Source: Streptomyces sp. 846.5
GTDB lineage: Bacteria > Actinomycetota > Actinomycetes > Streptomycetales > Streptomycetaceae
Length of the DNA stretch: 64,000 bases
Assembly: GCF_004365705.1 (NCBI RefSeq)
Contig: NZ_SOBN01000001.1
Location: 5,380,001-5,444,000 of the forward strand
Direction of reading: 5' to 3'
Under the pieces are notes generated by a model. That model did no database searches. It had not been told where the DNA came from and was given only the letters and a program-made list of their open reading frames with translations. This document shows positions 18,302 through 28,690 of the stretch, in pieces (positions within the stretch are counted from its first letter, which is position 1; every line of letters begins with the position of its first letter). Both the position numbers and the translations under genes were made by a program.

Positions 18302-19645
18302 TTACAGGTTCCGCTCCGCCGGAACCAGGTAGTCGGTCGGAATGACCGGTTCGCCTCTGGACAACTGGGTGGCGGAGATCGGCAGTTGGGCCCGTGAGCG
18401 GAGGTGCCGCTCGCGCGCGGCGAGCAGCGGCTCGCGGCCGACCACGGTGCCGCCGGTGATCAGCGGGATCTGCAGCAGCCGGTCGGCCAGCTCCGTCGGC
18501 ACCGGTCCGGTGCCGACGACCTCGGCCTCGGCCACGCCCTCCGGGTCCAGCCGGCGTGCGCCCCACTTGCGCCCCCCGCGGCTGGCCTTGCCCCCGGCGG
18601 ATCGTTTCGCCACCGGGACCAGCGGCGCGTCCGGGTCGTCCGAGGCGGCCCTGGCGACCAGCTTGTAGACCATCGCGCAGGTCGGCTGCCCGCTGCCGGT
18701 GACCAGGGAGGTGCCCACCCCGTAGCCGTCCACCGGGGCGCTGCCGAGCGCCGCGATGGCGTACTCGTCCAGGTCGCTGGTGACGGTGATCCTGGTCTTC
18801 TCGGCCCCCAGCTCGTCCAGCTGCCGGCGCACCCGGTGGGCCAGCATCAGCAGGTCGCCCGAGTCGATCCGGACCGCGCCCAGTTCGGGTCCGGCCACCT
18901 CGATCGCGGTGCGGACCGCCTCGGCCAGGTCGTAGGTGTCGATCAGCAGGGTGGTGCCGCGTCCCATGCTGGCGATCTGGGCGGTGAAGGCGTCCCGCTC
19001 GCTGTCGTGCAGCAGGGTGAAGGCGTGCGCGCTGGTGCCGGTGGTGGGCAGGCCGTAGCGGAACCCGGCCTGCAGGTCCGAGGTGGCCGAGAAGCCCGCC
19101 ACATAGGCGGCGCGGGCCGCCGAGACGGCCGCCTGCTCGTGCGCCCGGCGCGCCCCCATCTCGATCAGCGGGCGGTTGCCCGCGGCGGCGGACATCCGGG
19201 AGGCGGCCGCGGCGATCGCCGAGTCGTAGTTGAGGATCGAGAGGATCACCGTCTCCAGGATCACCGCCTCGGCGAAGCTGCCCTCGACCACCATCAGCGG
19301 CGATCCGGGGAAGTAGCACTCGCCCTCGCCGTAGCCGCGGATGTCGCCGCCGAAGCGGTAGTCGGCCAGCCAGGCGAGGGTGGCGTCGTCGACGACGCCC
19401 TGGTCGGACAGCCAGTCGAGCTGCGGCGTGGTGAACCGGAAGGCCTCGACGGCGTCCAGTACCCGGCCGGTGCCGGCCGTCACGCCGTAGCGGCGGCCCT
19501 CGGGCAGCCGGCGGGTGAAGACCTCGAAGACGGAGCGGCGCCGCGCGGCCCCGCTCCGCAGCGCGGCCTGCAGCATGGTGAGCTCGTACCGGTCGGTGAG
19601 CAGCGCGGTGGACTGCGCTGGCGCAGTCAGTGGGGCGGCGTCCAT
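18302..19645 (-). CDS. pncB: Nicotinate phosphoribosyltransferase
   Basis: A 447-residue enzyme joining nicotinate to PRPP to give nicotinate mononucleotide in the Preiss-Handler pathway. Typical features are LTDRYELTMLQAAL at 14-27, the FEVFTRRLPEGRRY segment, ATSDLQAGFRYGLPTTGTSAHAFTLL carrying the conserved His region, and GAVRIDSGDLLMLAHRVR. Length agrees with the family. It is divergent from clpS across 174 bases and leads into pncA. Confidence 0.95.
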   Translation of the reverse strand: MDAAPLTAPAQSTALLTDRYELTMLQAALRSGAARRRSVFEVFTRRLPEGRRYGVTAGTGRVLDAVEAFRFTTPQLDWLSDQGVVDDATLAWLADYRFGGDIRGYGEGECYFPGSPLMVVEGSFAEAVILETVILSILNYDSAIAAAASRMSAAAGNRPLIEMGARRAHEQAAVSAARAAYVAGFSATSDLQAGFRYGLPTTGTSAHAFTLLHDSERDAFTAQIASMGRGTTLLIDTYDLAEAVRTAIEVAGPELGAVRIDSGDLLMLAHRVRRQLDELGAEKTRITVTSDLDEYAIAALGSAPVDGYGVGTSLVTGSGQPTCAMVYKLVARAASDDPDAPLVPVAKRSAGGKASRGGRKWGARRLDPEGVAEAEVVGTGPVPTELADRLLQIPLITGGTVVGREPLLAARERHLRSRAQLPISATQLSRGEPVIPTDYLVPAERNL

Positions 19646-19819
19646 ATGATGATGCTAGCGCCATCTCGTCAGTTTGACGATTTCTCGGCCCGAGCGGCCC
19701 CGGATCGCTTGTGTTTCCCCCGGATGGCAGCATTGGGGGTGTCCCGAAACGCTGAAGCAGGACCCGCGCCGCACCCCCACCCCGCTGGACGGCGCGCGGG
19801 ACCGAAGAGGAGCCACATC

Positions 19820-20122
19820 GTGAGCGTCGCGCCGGTCGAGATCGAGCGCACCGAGTGGGACACGTCCTCGCAGGAGGCGCCGTCCCCGGACAACCCCTGG
19901 GTCACCATCGTGCACAACGACCCGGTCAACCTGATGAGTTACGTCGAGTACGTCTTCCAGTCCTATTTCGGCTACCCCAAGGACAAGGCGCGGAGGCTGA
20001 TGATGGACGTGCACCACAAGGGGCGCGCCGCCGTCTCCAGCGGGAGCCGCGAGGAGATGGAGCGGGACGTCCAGGCGATGCACGGCTACGGCCTCTGGGC
20101 CACGCTGCAGCACGACAGGTGA
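19820..20122 (+). CDS. clpS: ATP-dependent Clp protease adaptor ClpS
   Basis: A 100-residue adaptor that delivers N-end-rule substrates to ClpAP or ClpCP. The core PWVTIVHNDPVNLMSYVEYVF is characteristic; the Asn-Asp pair and downstream MMDVHHKGRA build the binding pocket for the N-terminal residue. GTG start with GAGGAG upstream. The acidic N-terminal extension of about 25 residues is usual in actinobacteria. It begins a co-directional block with DUF2017 and mec. Confidence 0.95.
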   Translation: MSVAPVEIERTEWDTSSQEAPSPDNPWVTIVHNDPVNLMSYVEYVFQSYFGYPKDKARRLMMDVHHKGRAAVSSGSREEMERDVQAMHGYGLWATLQHDR

Positions 20123-20193
20123 CATACGCTCAGCCCGCTCGGCTTTCCTCCCCCTTTCCCTCCCCCATGCTCGAAAGGCGCCACGGACCCCTC

Positions 20194-20775
20194 ATGGCCG
20201 GACTGTTCAAACCCGCTCGCCACGGTGGCGCGTCACTCACCCTCGACCCGGTCGAGGTGTCCATCCTGCGCAACCTCTCCGTCCAGATGCTGGAACTGCT
20301 CGGCCCCGGCGACGAGCCGGAGGAGGACGAGGACCCGCTCGCCAGGCTGTTCGCCGAGGGGCCCAGCAAGGCGCCGGAGGACCCGGCGCTGGCCCGGCTG
20401 TTCCCCGACGCCTACGGGGAGGACGAGGAGGACGCGGCGGAGCTCTCCGCCGAGTTCCGCCGCTTCACCGAGAACGACCTGCGCGACCGCAAGCGCGAGG
20501 ACGCCCTCGCCGTGGTCCGCAGCCTGGACGCGGCCGACGCCGACCGCAAGGACCGCAGCCAGGTCCAGCTCGACAAGGACGGCTGCACGCACTGGCTCGG
20601 CGCCCTCAACGACCTGCGGCTCACCCTCGGCAGCCGGCTGGAGGTCAGCGACGACCCGGAGGAGGCCGAGGGGATGTACCAGCTCTCGGACGACGACCCG
20701 CGCAAGCCGCTGGTGATGGCGTACCTCTGGCTCGGCGGGCTGCAGGAGACGCTGATCGAGGTGATCGCCCGCTGA
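20194..20775 (+). CDS. DUF2017 protein
   Basis: A 193-residue, strongly acidic, soluble protein. The segment LDPVEVSILRNLSVQMLELL near the N-terminus and WLGALNDLRLTLGSRLEV near the C-terminus are DUF2017 landmarks. An in-frame ATG at 20167 is possible, but MAGLFKP is the more usual beginning. The family is almost always found right after clpS in actinobacteria, so a link to regulated proteolysis is likely but unproven. It starts 71 bases after clpS. Confidence 0.88.
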   Translation: MAGLFKPARHGGASLTLDPVEVSILRNLSVQMLELLGPGDEPEEDEDPLARLFAEGPSKAPEDPALARLFPDAYGEDEEDAAELSAEFRRFTENDLRDRKREDALAVVRSLDAADADRKDRSQVQLDKDGCTHWLGALNDLRLTLGSRLEVSDDPEEAEGMYQLSDDDPRKPLVMAYLWLGGLQETLIEVIAR

Positions 20776-20833
20776 GGCGGTCCGGGTCGGGTCCCGCGGG
20801 GATCCGGCGCCGCGGGCTGCTTATTCTGGCGTC

Positions 20834-21262
20834 ATGCTGACCATCACCCGAGCCCTGCACGACGCGATCGTCGCCCACGCCCGTGCCGACCACCCCGACG
20901 AGGCCTGCGGCGTCGTCGCCGGCCCGGCCGGGACCGACCGGCCCGAGCGCTTCATCCCGATGCTGAACGCCGCCCGCTCGCCCACCTTCTACGAGTTCGA
21001 CTCGGGTGACCTGCTCAAGCTCTACCGCGAGATGGACGACCGGGACGAGGAGCCGGTCGTGGTCTACCACTCGCACACCGCCACCGAGGCCTACCCCTCG
21101 CGCACCGACGTCTCCTACGCCTCCGAGCCGGGGGCCCACTACGTGCTGGTGTCCACGGCGGACAGCGGGAGCGACGAGGGCCCGTTCCAGTTCCGGTCGT
21201 TCCGCATTGTGGACGGCGAGATCACAGAGGAAGACGTCGAGGTCGTCGAGGACTACGCCTGA
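20834..21262 (+). CDS. mec: JAMM/M67 metallopeptidase, Mec-type CysO-cysteine hydrolase
   Basis: A 142-residue zinc peptidase. The JAMM motif is complete: Glu23 (DEACGVV), His79-Ser80-His81, Ser89 and Asp92 (HSHTATEAYPSRTD). In Mycobacterium, Mec frees cysteine from the thiocarboxylated carrier CysO after CysM has added it. Finding mec, cysO and cysM within 2 kb on one strand supports the same role here. The C-terminus is acidic. A 329-base gap with a leader peptide separates it from cysO. Confidence 0.92.
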   Translation: MLTITRALHDAIVAHARADHPDEACGVVAGPAGTDRPERFIPMLNAARSPTFYEFDSGDLLKLYREMDDRDEEPVVVYHSHTATEAYPSRTDVSYASEPGAHYVLVSTADSGSDEGPFQFRSFRIVDGEITEEDVEVVEDYA

Positions 21263-21381
21263 AGGGGCCGGGAACCGCCCCCGGCCCCGGGCCGGGGCAT
21301 GTGTTCGCGGACGACGTCCCGGTTTCTGAGACGCGACCATCCATGGAGCGAGACACCCATGCCTTTCCGGGGTCGGGAATC

Positions 21382-21387
21382 TATACG
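21382..21387 (+). promoter_or_regulatory. Candidate -10 box for the cysO leader
   Basis: TATACG lies 9 bases before the leader ATG. If it is a -10 box, transcription would start at or just before the ATG, giving a leaderless message. No convincing -35 hexamer at 17-19 bases was seen. Confidence 0.35.
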
Positions 21388-21395
21388 ATGAGCCC

Positions 21396-21500
21396 ATGCG
21401 TTCCCTCGATGTGAGCACTCCCGCCCCAGGCATCCGCCTCGTGGCGCGGCTGCACGTCGACCTGTGCCGCCTCGCCAGCGCGATCTGTCGCACCAGCTGA
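21396..21500 (+). CDS. Cysteine-containing leader peptide upstream of cysO-cysM
   Basis: A 34-residue ORF ending in HVDLCRLASAICRTS. I recall this HVDLCR-x-ASA-x-CR pattern from short leader peptides annotated ahead of sulfur-assimilation genes in Streptomyces. The two Cys codons (TGC, TGT) lie close to the stop, where ribosome stalling at low Cys-tRNA could affect downstream RNA folding or translation. It sits 91 bases before cysO. The 5' part (MRSLDVSTPAPG) may be variable, and an internal GTG at 21411 is a second possible start. No SD is obvious, in keeping with leaderless translation. Confidence 0.75.
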   Translation: MRSLDVSTPAPGIRLVARLHVDLCRLASAICRTS

Positions 21501-22838
<1,338 letters not shown>

Positions 22839-22868
22839 CGCTGTTTCGTCCCTCCGTTCGGACATGAG

Positions 22869-22905
22869 GGCCCCCACCTGGGTGACACGGGTGGGGGCCT
22901 TTTAT
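22869..22905 (+). terminator. Rho-independent terminator after cysM
   Basis: Perfect 10-base-pair stem, arms 22869-22878 (GGCCCCCACC) and 22890-22899, followed by TTTTATTT. A textbook intrinsic terminator. Confidence 0.93.
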
Positions 22906-23064
22906 TTGTCTGTTTCGTGATCCGGAACAGTCACAGAACGTCGACAGGGAACGATCAGCGAGCCTCTGCCTCGTTGGGCCGGAAAAGGTTGAGAGCACTT
23001 CAGCCGACCAGCTGGTGAGAACGCGTCAGACCTGGTCATACGTCCAGCCGGAGGAGGTACCGGG

Positions 23065-23265
23065 ATGAGTCCTCGCAATGGCGAGCTCTGGTCCTACACC
23101 GAGATCGCCGCTCACATCGGCGTCAAGCCAGAGACTGTGAAGTCGTACCGGCGTCACGGAATGCTGCCCGATCCAGACGTCGTCACCGTCCTCGGCCAGC
23201 CCCGCTGGTATGCATCCACGATCAGAACCTGGAGCGCCCGCCGCCCGCACAGCCGGGACAGATAG
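23065..23265 (+). CDS. Small helix-turn-helix DNA-binding protein
   Basis: A 66-residue basic protein that is essentially one HTH: ELWSYTEIAAHIGVKPETVKSYRRHGMLPDPD, then a short wing-like GQPRWYASTIRTW. It resembles MerR-like or excisionase-like single-domain proteins common in Streptomyces. GGAGG lies upstream of the ATG. No prophage or integrase is next to it, so a role as a local regulator is as likely as an excisionase. The flanking 226- and 203-base gaps hold only the cysM terminator. Confidence 0.75.
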   Translation: MSPRNGELWSYTEIAAHIGVKPETVKSYRRHGMLPDPDVVTVLGQPRWYASTIRTWSARRPHSRDR

Positions 23266-23468
23266 CACAGGACTGACAGCACGACGCAGACAGCACGACC
23301 GCCTCCGCCCGAGAGGCGGCGCACGCGAGTGCGGGGGGAGCGTGCAACTCCCCCCGTACTGGTGATTCCGACCACAACCGGCCCCGCGCACAGCAGCGAA
23401 GGCTTAACGCCGCCTTACCCTCGACTCTCAGTGGTGGGGGACGAAGGACAACCGGCGGAGGACGCGGG

Positions 23469-24215
23469 ATGGAACTGACCGTGGTGGGAAGCTCGGGGAG
23501 CTTTCCGTCAGCCGACTCTCCCTGCTCCTGCTACCTGGTCGAGGCCGAGGGCTACCGGCTGGTCATCGACCTGGGCAACGGCGCGCTCGGCGCGCTGCAG
23601 AAGTACACGGGTCTGTACGACGTGGACGCCGTCCTGCTCAGCCATCTGCACGCGGACCACTGCGTCGACATGTGCGGCTACTACGTGGCCCGGAACTACC
23701 GGGTCGGCGGCTGCCCCGACCCGCTCCCCGTCTACGGCCCGCACGGCACCCCGGAGCGGCTGGCCCGGGCCTACGACATGGACGAGCACCCGGGGATGAA
23801 GGAGGTCTTCGACTTCCGCACACTGCGGGACGGCACCTTCACCCTCGGACCCTTCACCGTCACCGCCGCGCGGGTCGCCCACCCGGTCGAGGCCTACGCC
23901 TTCCGGGTCGAGCAGGGCGGCAGCGCCTTCGTCTACAGCGGCGACACCGGCCCCTGCGAGGAACTGGTCGCGCTGGCGCGCGGCGCCGACCTGCTGCTGA
24001 GTGAGGCCGCTTTCACCGACGGCAAGGAGGACATCCCGGACCTCCACCTCAACGGCCGCCAGGCCGGCGAGCACGCCGCCCGGGCCGGAGTCGGGCGGCT
24101 GGTGCTCACCCACATCCCCCCGTGGACGGACCCGGAGCGCAACCGCAGCGACGCCGCCGCGGCCTTCGGCCACCCGGTCGAGCTGGCCCGGCCGGGGGCC
24201 GTGTACTCGATCTGA
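23469..24215 (+). CDS. MBL-fold metallo-hydrolase, RNase Z-like
   Basis: A 248-residue metallo-beta-lactamase-fold protein. Metal motifs: SHLHADHCVDM (HxHxDH), His in ARVAHPVEAYAF, Asp in YSGDTGPCEEL and the final His in VLTHIPPWTDP. The opening VVGSSGSFPSADSPCSCYLVE is typical of the RNase Z/ElaC-like subgroup, but the exosite arm of tRNase Z is absent, so the substrate is open (phosphodiesterase or hydrolase). GGAGGACGC precedes the ATG. It converges on the PTS EIIC gene with only 6 bases between stops. Confidence 0.9.
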   Translation: MELTVVGSSGSFPSADSPCSCYLVEAEGYRLVIDLGNGALGALQKYTGLYDVDAVLLSHLHADHCVDMCGYYVARNYRVGGCPDPLPVYGPHGTPERLARAYDMDEHPGMKEVFDFRTLRDGTFTLGPFTVTAARVAHPVEAYAFRVEQGGSAFVYSGDTGPCEELVALARGADLLLSEAAFTDGKEDIPDLHLNGRQAGEHAARAGVGRLVLTHIPPWTDPERNRSDAAAAFGHPVELARPGAVYSI

Positions 24216-24221
24216 GCTGCT

Positions 24222-25478
24222 CTACTTGATGACTTCTGCTTCCAGTTCGTCCGCGTCGTCCTCGCGCCCCGGGGTCTTGAGGTTGAACTTGGTGATCACG
24301 AATCTGAAGATCGAGTAGTAGACCACCGCGAACACCAGGCCGATAGGGATGATCAGCCAGGGTTTCGTGGCCAGACTCCAGTTGATGACGTAGTCGATCA
24401 GCCCGGCCGAGAAGCTGAAGCCGTCGTGGACGCCCAGACCCCAGGTCACCGCCATGGAGACACCCGTCAGGACGGCGTGGATGCCGTAGAGGACCGGTGC
24501 GATGTAGAGGAACGAGTACTCGATCGGCTCGGTGACGCCGGTGACGAAGGAGGTCAGGCCGACGGAGATCATCAGGCCCATCACCTCCTTGCGGCGGTGC
24601 GGCTTGGCGCAGTGCGCGATCGCGAGGGCGGCGGCGGGCAGCGCGAACATCATGATCGGGAAGAAGCCGGAAGTGAACTGGCCTGCCGAGGGGTCGCCTG
24701 CCAGGAAGCGGTTGATGTCACCGTGGACGACCGTGCCGTCCGGCTTGGTGAAGTCCCCGAACTGGAACCAGAAGAAGACGTTCAGGAACTGGTGCAGGCC
24801 GAAGACCAGCAGGACGCGGTTGGCGACGCCGAAGATGCCGGAGCCGGTGGCCCCCAGGTTGGTGATGCTGTTGGCGAAGTGGTCGAGCCCGCGTCCCACC
24901 GGCGGCCACACCCAGAGGCAGAGGACGGCGAAGACCAGGGCCACCCCGGCCATGATGATCGGGACCAGCCGGCGCCCGTTGAAGAAGCCGAGCCAGTCGA
25001 CCAGCTTCACCCGGTGGAAGCGCTGCCAGAAGTAGGCCGACAGCAGGCCGATGACGATGCCGCCGAAGACCCCGGGGTTCTGGAAGGTCGGCGGAGTGTA
25101 GACACCGTTCGTCACCACGCCCTTGGTGGCCGGGAACTGGTGCAGGACGTTGTAGTAGACCAGGAAGCCCGCCACCGCCGCGAGCGCGGTCGAACCGTCG
25201 GACTTCTTGGCCATGCCGATCGCCACGCCGACGGCGAAGAGCAGCGGGAGGCCGAGCGAGCCGTCGAGGAGTGCGCCGCCCGCGCCGCCGAAGACCTTCA
25301 CCAGGTTCACGGGGAAGCCCCAACTGGTGTGGATGTCGTCCTGGCCGAGGCGGTTGAGGATGCCGGCTGCGGGGAGCACCGCGATCGGGAGCTGGAGGCT
25401 GCGCCCCATCTTCTGCAGACCGCTGATCAGGCCCTGCCACCATGGCGCCTGGGGGGCGGCGGCGTTCGCCGAGCTCAT
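24222..25478 (-). CDS. nagE2: PTS EIIC permease, N-acetylglucosamine type
   Basis: A 418-residue membrane transporter of the glucose/GlcNAc PTS family. It has about ten helices; the start LPIAVLPAAGILNRLGQ and the motif VTGVTEPIEYSFLYIAPVLYG are family signatures, the Glu being in the sugar site. It consists of EIIC only, with EIIB encoded divergently. Streptomyces carries the same split IIB/IIC layout for GlcNAc uptake, hence the symbol. It would import GlcNAc released by the four chitinases of this window. GAGGAG lies before its ATG. Confidence 0.88.
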   Translation of the reverse strand: MSSANAAAPQAPWWQGLISGLQKMGRSLQLPIAVLPAAGILNRLGQDDIHTSWGFPVNLVKVFGGAGGALLDGSLGLPLLFAVGVAIGMAKKSDGSTALAAVAGFLVYYNVLHQFPATKGVVTNGVYTPPTFQNPGVFGGIVIGLLSAYFWQRFHRVKLVDWLGFFNGRRLVPIIMAGVALVFAVLCLWVWPPVGRGLDHFANSITNLGATGSGIFGVANRVLLVFGLHQFLNVFFWFQFGDFTKPDGTVVHGDINRFLAGDPSAGQFTSGFFPIMMFALPAAALAIAHCAKPHRRKEVMGLMISVGLTSFVTGVTEPIEYSFLYIAPVLYGIHAVLTGVSMAVTWGLGVHDGFSFSAGLIDYVINWSLATKPWLIIPIGLVFAVVYYSIFRFVITKFNLKTPGREDDADELEAEVIK

Positions 25479-25671
25479 GCACTCTCCTCGTCGGGCTCGC
25501 TGGTCCGGTACGGGCTCCCGTTGTCGTCATCCTCGGGGAGCAGGGTGATCTTCGCGCGCGAAGTTGGGCCAACCGTGCGTTACCGTGTCAATGCGGACCA
25601 AGAGGGCACTCCGTGCCGGAGCACGCCCATAGGTCGGGCACACGGCCCAGGCCGAGAACAGGAGAACAACG

Positions 25672-25908
25672 ATGGCCACGAAGGCTGAGAAGATCGTCGC
25701 GGGGCTCGGCGGCATCGACAACATCGAAGAGGTCGAAGGCTGCATCACCCGGCTGCGCACCGAGGTCAAGGACGCCACCCTCATCGACGAGGCCGCCCTC
25801 AAGGCCGCCGGCGCGCACGGCGTGGTCAAGATGGGCACCGCGATCCAGGTCGTCATCGGCACCGACGCCGACCCGATCGCGGCCGACATCGAAGACATGA
25901 TGGCGTAA
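25672..25908 (+). CDS. nagF: PTS EIIB component, glucose/GlcNAc type
   Basis: A 78-residue phosphotransfer protein. The phosphorylated cysteine is in EEVEGCITRLRTEV (about residue 26), and GVVKMGTAIQVVIG completes the EIIB fold. It passes phosphate from the general PTS proteins (not in this window) to sugar during uptake by the divergent EIIC. The 193-base divergent control region was searched by eye for dre palindromes; only half-sites (TGGTC) were seen. AGGAG is 7 bases before the ATG. Confidence 0.9.
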   Translation: MATKAEKIVAGLGGIDNIEEVEGCITRLRTEVKDATLIDEAALKAAGAHGVVKMGTAIQVVIGTDADPIAADIEDMMA

Positions 25909-25957
25909 CGCTCCGTCACCCCCCTTCATCCCCTGGACCGCCCTCGCGAGGGGCACA

Positions 25958-25990
25958 GCCGGCGGCCCGCACGAGGCGTGGGCCGCCGGC
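25958..25990 (+). terminator. Hairpin terminator after EIIB gene
   Basis: Perfect 11-base-pair inverted repeat, arms 25958-25968 and 25980-25990, with an 11-base loop, between the EIIB gene and rph. Confidence 0.65.
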
Positions 25991-26034
25991 ATCTGCTTGG
26001 TCTTCCCGCAGGGGCAGCAGATAGGGTCGGAACC

Positions 26035-26760
26035 ATGACACGCAACGACGGCCGCAGCCTCGACCAGCTCCGCCCCATCACCATCGAGCGCGGCTGGAGC
26101 AAGCACGCCGAGGGCTCGGTCCTGGTCTCGTTCGGGGACACCCGGGTGCTCTGCACCGCCAGCGTCACCGAGGGCGTCCCGCGCTGGCGCCGCGGCAGCG
26201 GCGAGGGCTGGGTCACCGGCGAGTACGCGATGCTGCCCCGTGCCACCAACACCCGCAACGACCGCGAGTCCGTCCGCGGCAAGATCGGCGGACGCACCCA
26301 TGAGATCAGCCGCCTGATCGGCCGTTCGCTGCGCGGCGTCGTGGACACCCGGGCCCTGTCCGAGAACACCATCGCCATCGACTGCGACGTCCTCCAGGCC
26401 GACGGCGGCACCCGTACCGCGGCCATCACCGGGGCGTACGTGGCCCTGGTCGACGCGATCCGCTGGGCCCAGGAGAAGAAGATCACCCGGGCCAAGGCCG
26501 ACCCGATCGTCGGATCCGTGAGCGCGGTCAGCGTCGGCATCGTGGGCGGGCTGCCCATGCTCGACCTCAACTACGAGGAGGACGTGCGCGCCGAGACGGA
26601 CATGAACATCGTCTGCACCGGCGACGGGAAGTTCGTCGAGGTCCAGGGCACGGCGGAGGGCGCGCCGTTCGACCGGGAGCTGCTCGATCAACTGCTGAAC
26701 CTGGGACAGCTGGGCTGCGCCGAGCTGGAGCAGATCCAGCGCAAGGTCCTGGAGGGGTGA
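26035..26760 (+). CDS. rph: Ribonuclease PH
   Basis: A 241-residue phosphorolytic 3'-5' exonuclease that trims tRNA 3' ends. Landmarks: [30 protein letters not shown] near the N-terminus, the phosphate-site Arg region in [24 protein letters not shown], and the catalytic Asp region [20 protein letters not shown]. Length is exactly that of the family. It forms an operon with rdgB, whose start follows the rph stop by five bases. Confidence 0.96.
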   Translation: MTRNDGRSLDQLRPITIERGWSKHAEGSVLVSFGDTRVLCTASVTEGVPRWRRGSGEGWVTGEYAMLPRATNTRNDRESVRGKIGGRTHEISRLIGRSLRGVVDTRALSENTIAIDCDVLQADGGTRTAAITGAYVALVDAIRWAQEKKITRAKADPIVGSVSAVSVGIVGGLPMLDLNYEEDVRAETDMNIVCTGDGKFVEVQGTAEGAPFDRELLDQLLNLGQLGCAELEQIQRKVLEG

Positions 26761-26765
26761 GCGGT

Positions 26766-27374
26766 GTGACTGATCGACTCATCCTCGCCACCCGCAACGC
26801 GGGCAAGGTCGTCGAACTCCGGACCATCCTCGGCGAGGCGGGGCTGGGCGTCGAGCTGGTCGGCGCGGACGCCTACCCGGAGATCCCCGACGTGGTCGAG
26901 ACCGGCGTGACCTTCGCGGAGAACGCGCTGCTCAAGGCCCATGCGCTGGCCCAGGCCACCGGCTTCCCGGCCGTCGCGGACGACTCCGGCCTCTGCGTCG
27001 ACGTACTCGGCGGCGCGCCCGGCATCTTCTCGGCCCGCTGGGCCGGCCGCCACGGCGACGACAAGGCCAACCTCGACCTGCTGCTCGCCCAACTGAGCGA
27101 CATCGCCCCACCCCACCGCACCGCCCACTTCGCCTGCGCCGCCGCCCTAGCCCTCCCCGACGGCACCGAACGAGTCGTCATGGGCCGCCTCCGGGGCACC
27201 CTGCGGTTCGAACCAGTGGGCACCAACGGCTTCGGCTACGACCCGATCCTCCAGCCGGACGGCTACGACGTCACCTGCGCAGAACTGTCGCCGAAGGCGA
27301 AGAACGCGATCAGTCACCGCGGTGAGGCCTTCCGCGGGCTCGTCCCGGTGGTGCGGGAGCTGGTCACCGGCTGA
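26766..27374 (+). CDS. rdgB: Non-canonical purine NTP pyrophosphatase (RdgB/HAM1)
   Basis: A 202-residue enzyme removing dITP and XTP from the nucleotide pool. Motifs: LILATRNAGKVVEL at the N-terminus, FAENALLKAHALA, VADDSGLCVDVLGGAPGIFSARWAG and GFGYDPIL, ending KNAISHRGEAFR. GTG 26766 is chosen because GGAGG at 26751-26755 gives a 10-base spacer; the alternative GTG 26757 overlaps the rph stop and would have only one base. The pairing with rph is conserved in many bacteria. Confidence 0.94.
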   Translation: MTDRLILATRNAGKVVELRTILGEAGLGVELVGADAYPEIPDVVETGVTFAENALLKAHALAQATGFPAVADDSGLCVDVLGGAPGIFSARWAGRHGDDKANLDLLLAQLSDIAPPHRTAHFACAAALALPDGTERVVMGRLRGTLRFEPVGTNGFGYDPILQPDGYDVTCAELSPKAKNAISHRGEAFRGLVPVVRELVTG

Positions 27375-27520
27375 CGGTGCGTTCCGCCGTGGGGCGTGGA
27401 GCGGCAAACGGTGGTGCGCCGGGAGCAAACGCGCACGGGTTGGCCGGCGTCGGGACGGGGGGCTCGGTCGCTGACGTTTCCCGCCGGCGCGGGAGGCTGC
27501 AGAAACGAGGGCCGAATGGA

Positions 27521-27559
27521 GTGAAGGTCCGCCTCCGGAATCCTCGGGCGGACCTTCAC
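27521..27559. terminator. Hairpin between rdgB and tRNA-Leu
   Basis: Perfect 13-base-pair stem GTGAAGGTCCGCC (27521-27533) with 27547-27559, extended by pairs on the outside. It could terminate the rph-rdgB transcript and the convergent tRNA-Leu transcript. Confidence 0.75.
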
Positions 27560-27571
27560 TTCCAGGGTCAG

Positions 27572-27653
27572 TGCGGCCGAAGGGATTCGAACCCTCAAGC
27601 CCTCACGGGCCAACGGACCTAAACCGTTTGCGTCGCCATTGCGCCACGGCCGC
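27572..27653 (-). tRNA. tRNA-Leu (anticodon TAG)
   Basis: 82 bases fold as a class II tRNA on the minus strand: acceptor GCGGCCG/CGGCCGC, anticodon stem AACGG/CCGTT with loop TTTAGGT, a long variable arm, and T-arm with GGTTCGAATCC. Anticodon TAG reads CUA/CUN leucine codons. Discriminator A, CCA not encoded. Confidence 0.93.
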
Positions 27654-27667
27654 TTGTGATCTGCATG

Positions 27668-28690
27668 CTACCTGGTCTGCTCCGCTGTTGGCGCGCCCCT
27701 TGTTCGTCGGTTGCCGGTGCACCATGTTGTCGTCAGCGAGTGGCAGTTAGGGCAGAGGAAGCGGAGATTTTCAAGGCGATTGTCCAACCACTCCCCGTTG
27801 ACGTGGTCGATCTGGAGTGTCATCGGTTTGCCTAGCCACTCCCCGGGATTCCCGCAGGAGCGGCACATGTATGCAACCCCCTTGGCTTCCAGGGCACGCC
27901 GGAGGCGGGGATGGCTGCTGCGGGCGCTGCCCGGAGGTCGAAGGATCAGCACCTTGTCCGGATCGAAGGTGACTTTCACGGGCGGAAGGTCGGTTGAGCG
28001 GCGCTTGAAATGGCTGGTGTCGAGTCCTGCTGCGCGAAATTGCTTCGCGGATCTTGCGGTGGTTTCCCGAGTTGGTGGTCAGCCCATGCGGCGCATGACC
28101 TCGGCGAAGCTGGCTGAGGCCTGCACGTGGGCTGCGAGCGCTTCGCGAGAGTGCACAACTCGTAGCGGGTGCCTTGAGCGGAAGTCCGGTTGGATGTTCC
28201 ACTGCGCGAGCTGCTTCTGGAGGGCCTTTCTGCTTGCGCTGTCGTCCGAGAGGCCGAGGCGCCGGGCGAGGTCTCGGATGCTGCTGGCCAAGGCGGCGGC
28301 AGTCACGACTTCTGCTTGGTCCAGCTCCAGGTCCGGAAGCCCGGATGTCATGAGCGGAAAGTGGCTCATGTCCAACTGAAGCCGTGCCGCTCGGGTGCGA
28401 AGGTGGCTCAGCGTGCCGCTCGCGGGAACGGCCCCCAAGTGGAGGGCCACATGGCGCATCGTGGTCGAACGGGCCACCGCATCGGTGATTGCTGCGTCGG
28501 AGTAGCGAGCCCATCCGCTCTGCTGCTTGAAGTGGCTGGTGTCGATTCCGTACTCGATGACGAGCCTCTGCAGTCGTTTCCGCAGACCGCCGCTCGTCGT
28601 CCGATCGAGCCGACGCATCAGGTCGCACCAGTTGCTCGATTGCGTGACGACTTCACTCAGGTGCCCGCGGGTGTATGCCGTTGCGGCCAT
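27668..28690 (-). pseudogene. HNH endonuclease gene with two compensating frameshifts
   Basis: The gene would encode about 340 residues: four copies of a roughly 60-residue repeat ending in (I/L)DTSHF-like motifs, then a C-terminal HNH nuclease domain with CRSCGNPGEW, the HNH core LQIDHVNGEWLDNRLENL and LCPNCHS. The frame is broken. After AEVMRRMG the reading meets TGA at 28079. The expected continuation LTTNSGNHRKIREAIS lies in another frame, and the original frame resumes at AGLDTSHF near 28040. Thus one base is lost near 28080 and one gained near 28041. Either a recent pseudogene or sequencing errors. The start at 28690 has GGAG upstream. It lies beside a tRNA gene. Confidence 0.75.

Noticed and set aside
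25479..25671. A dre operator between the PTS EIIC and EIIB genes
   Set aside because: Expected from known DasR control, but only isolated TGGTC half-sites are present; no palindrome good enough to annotate.
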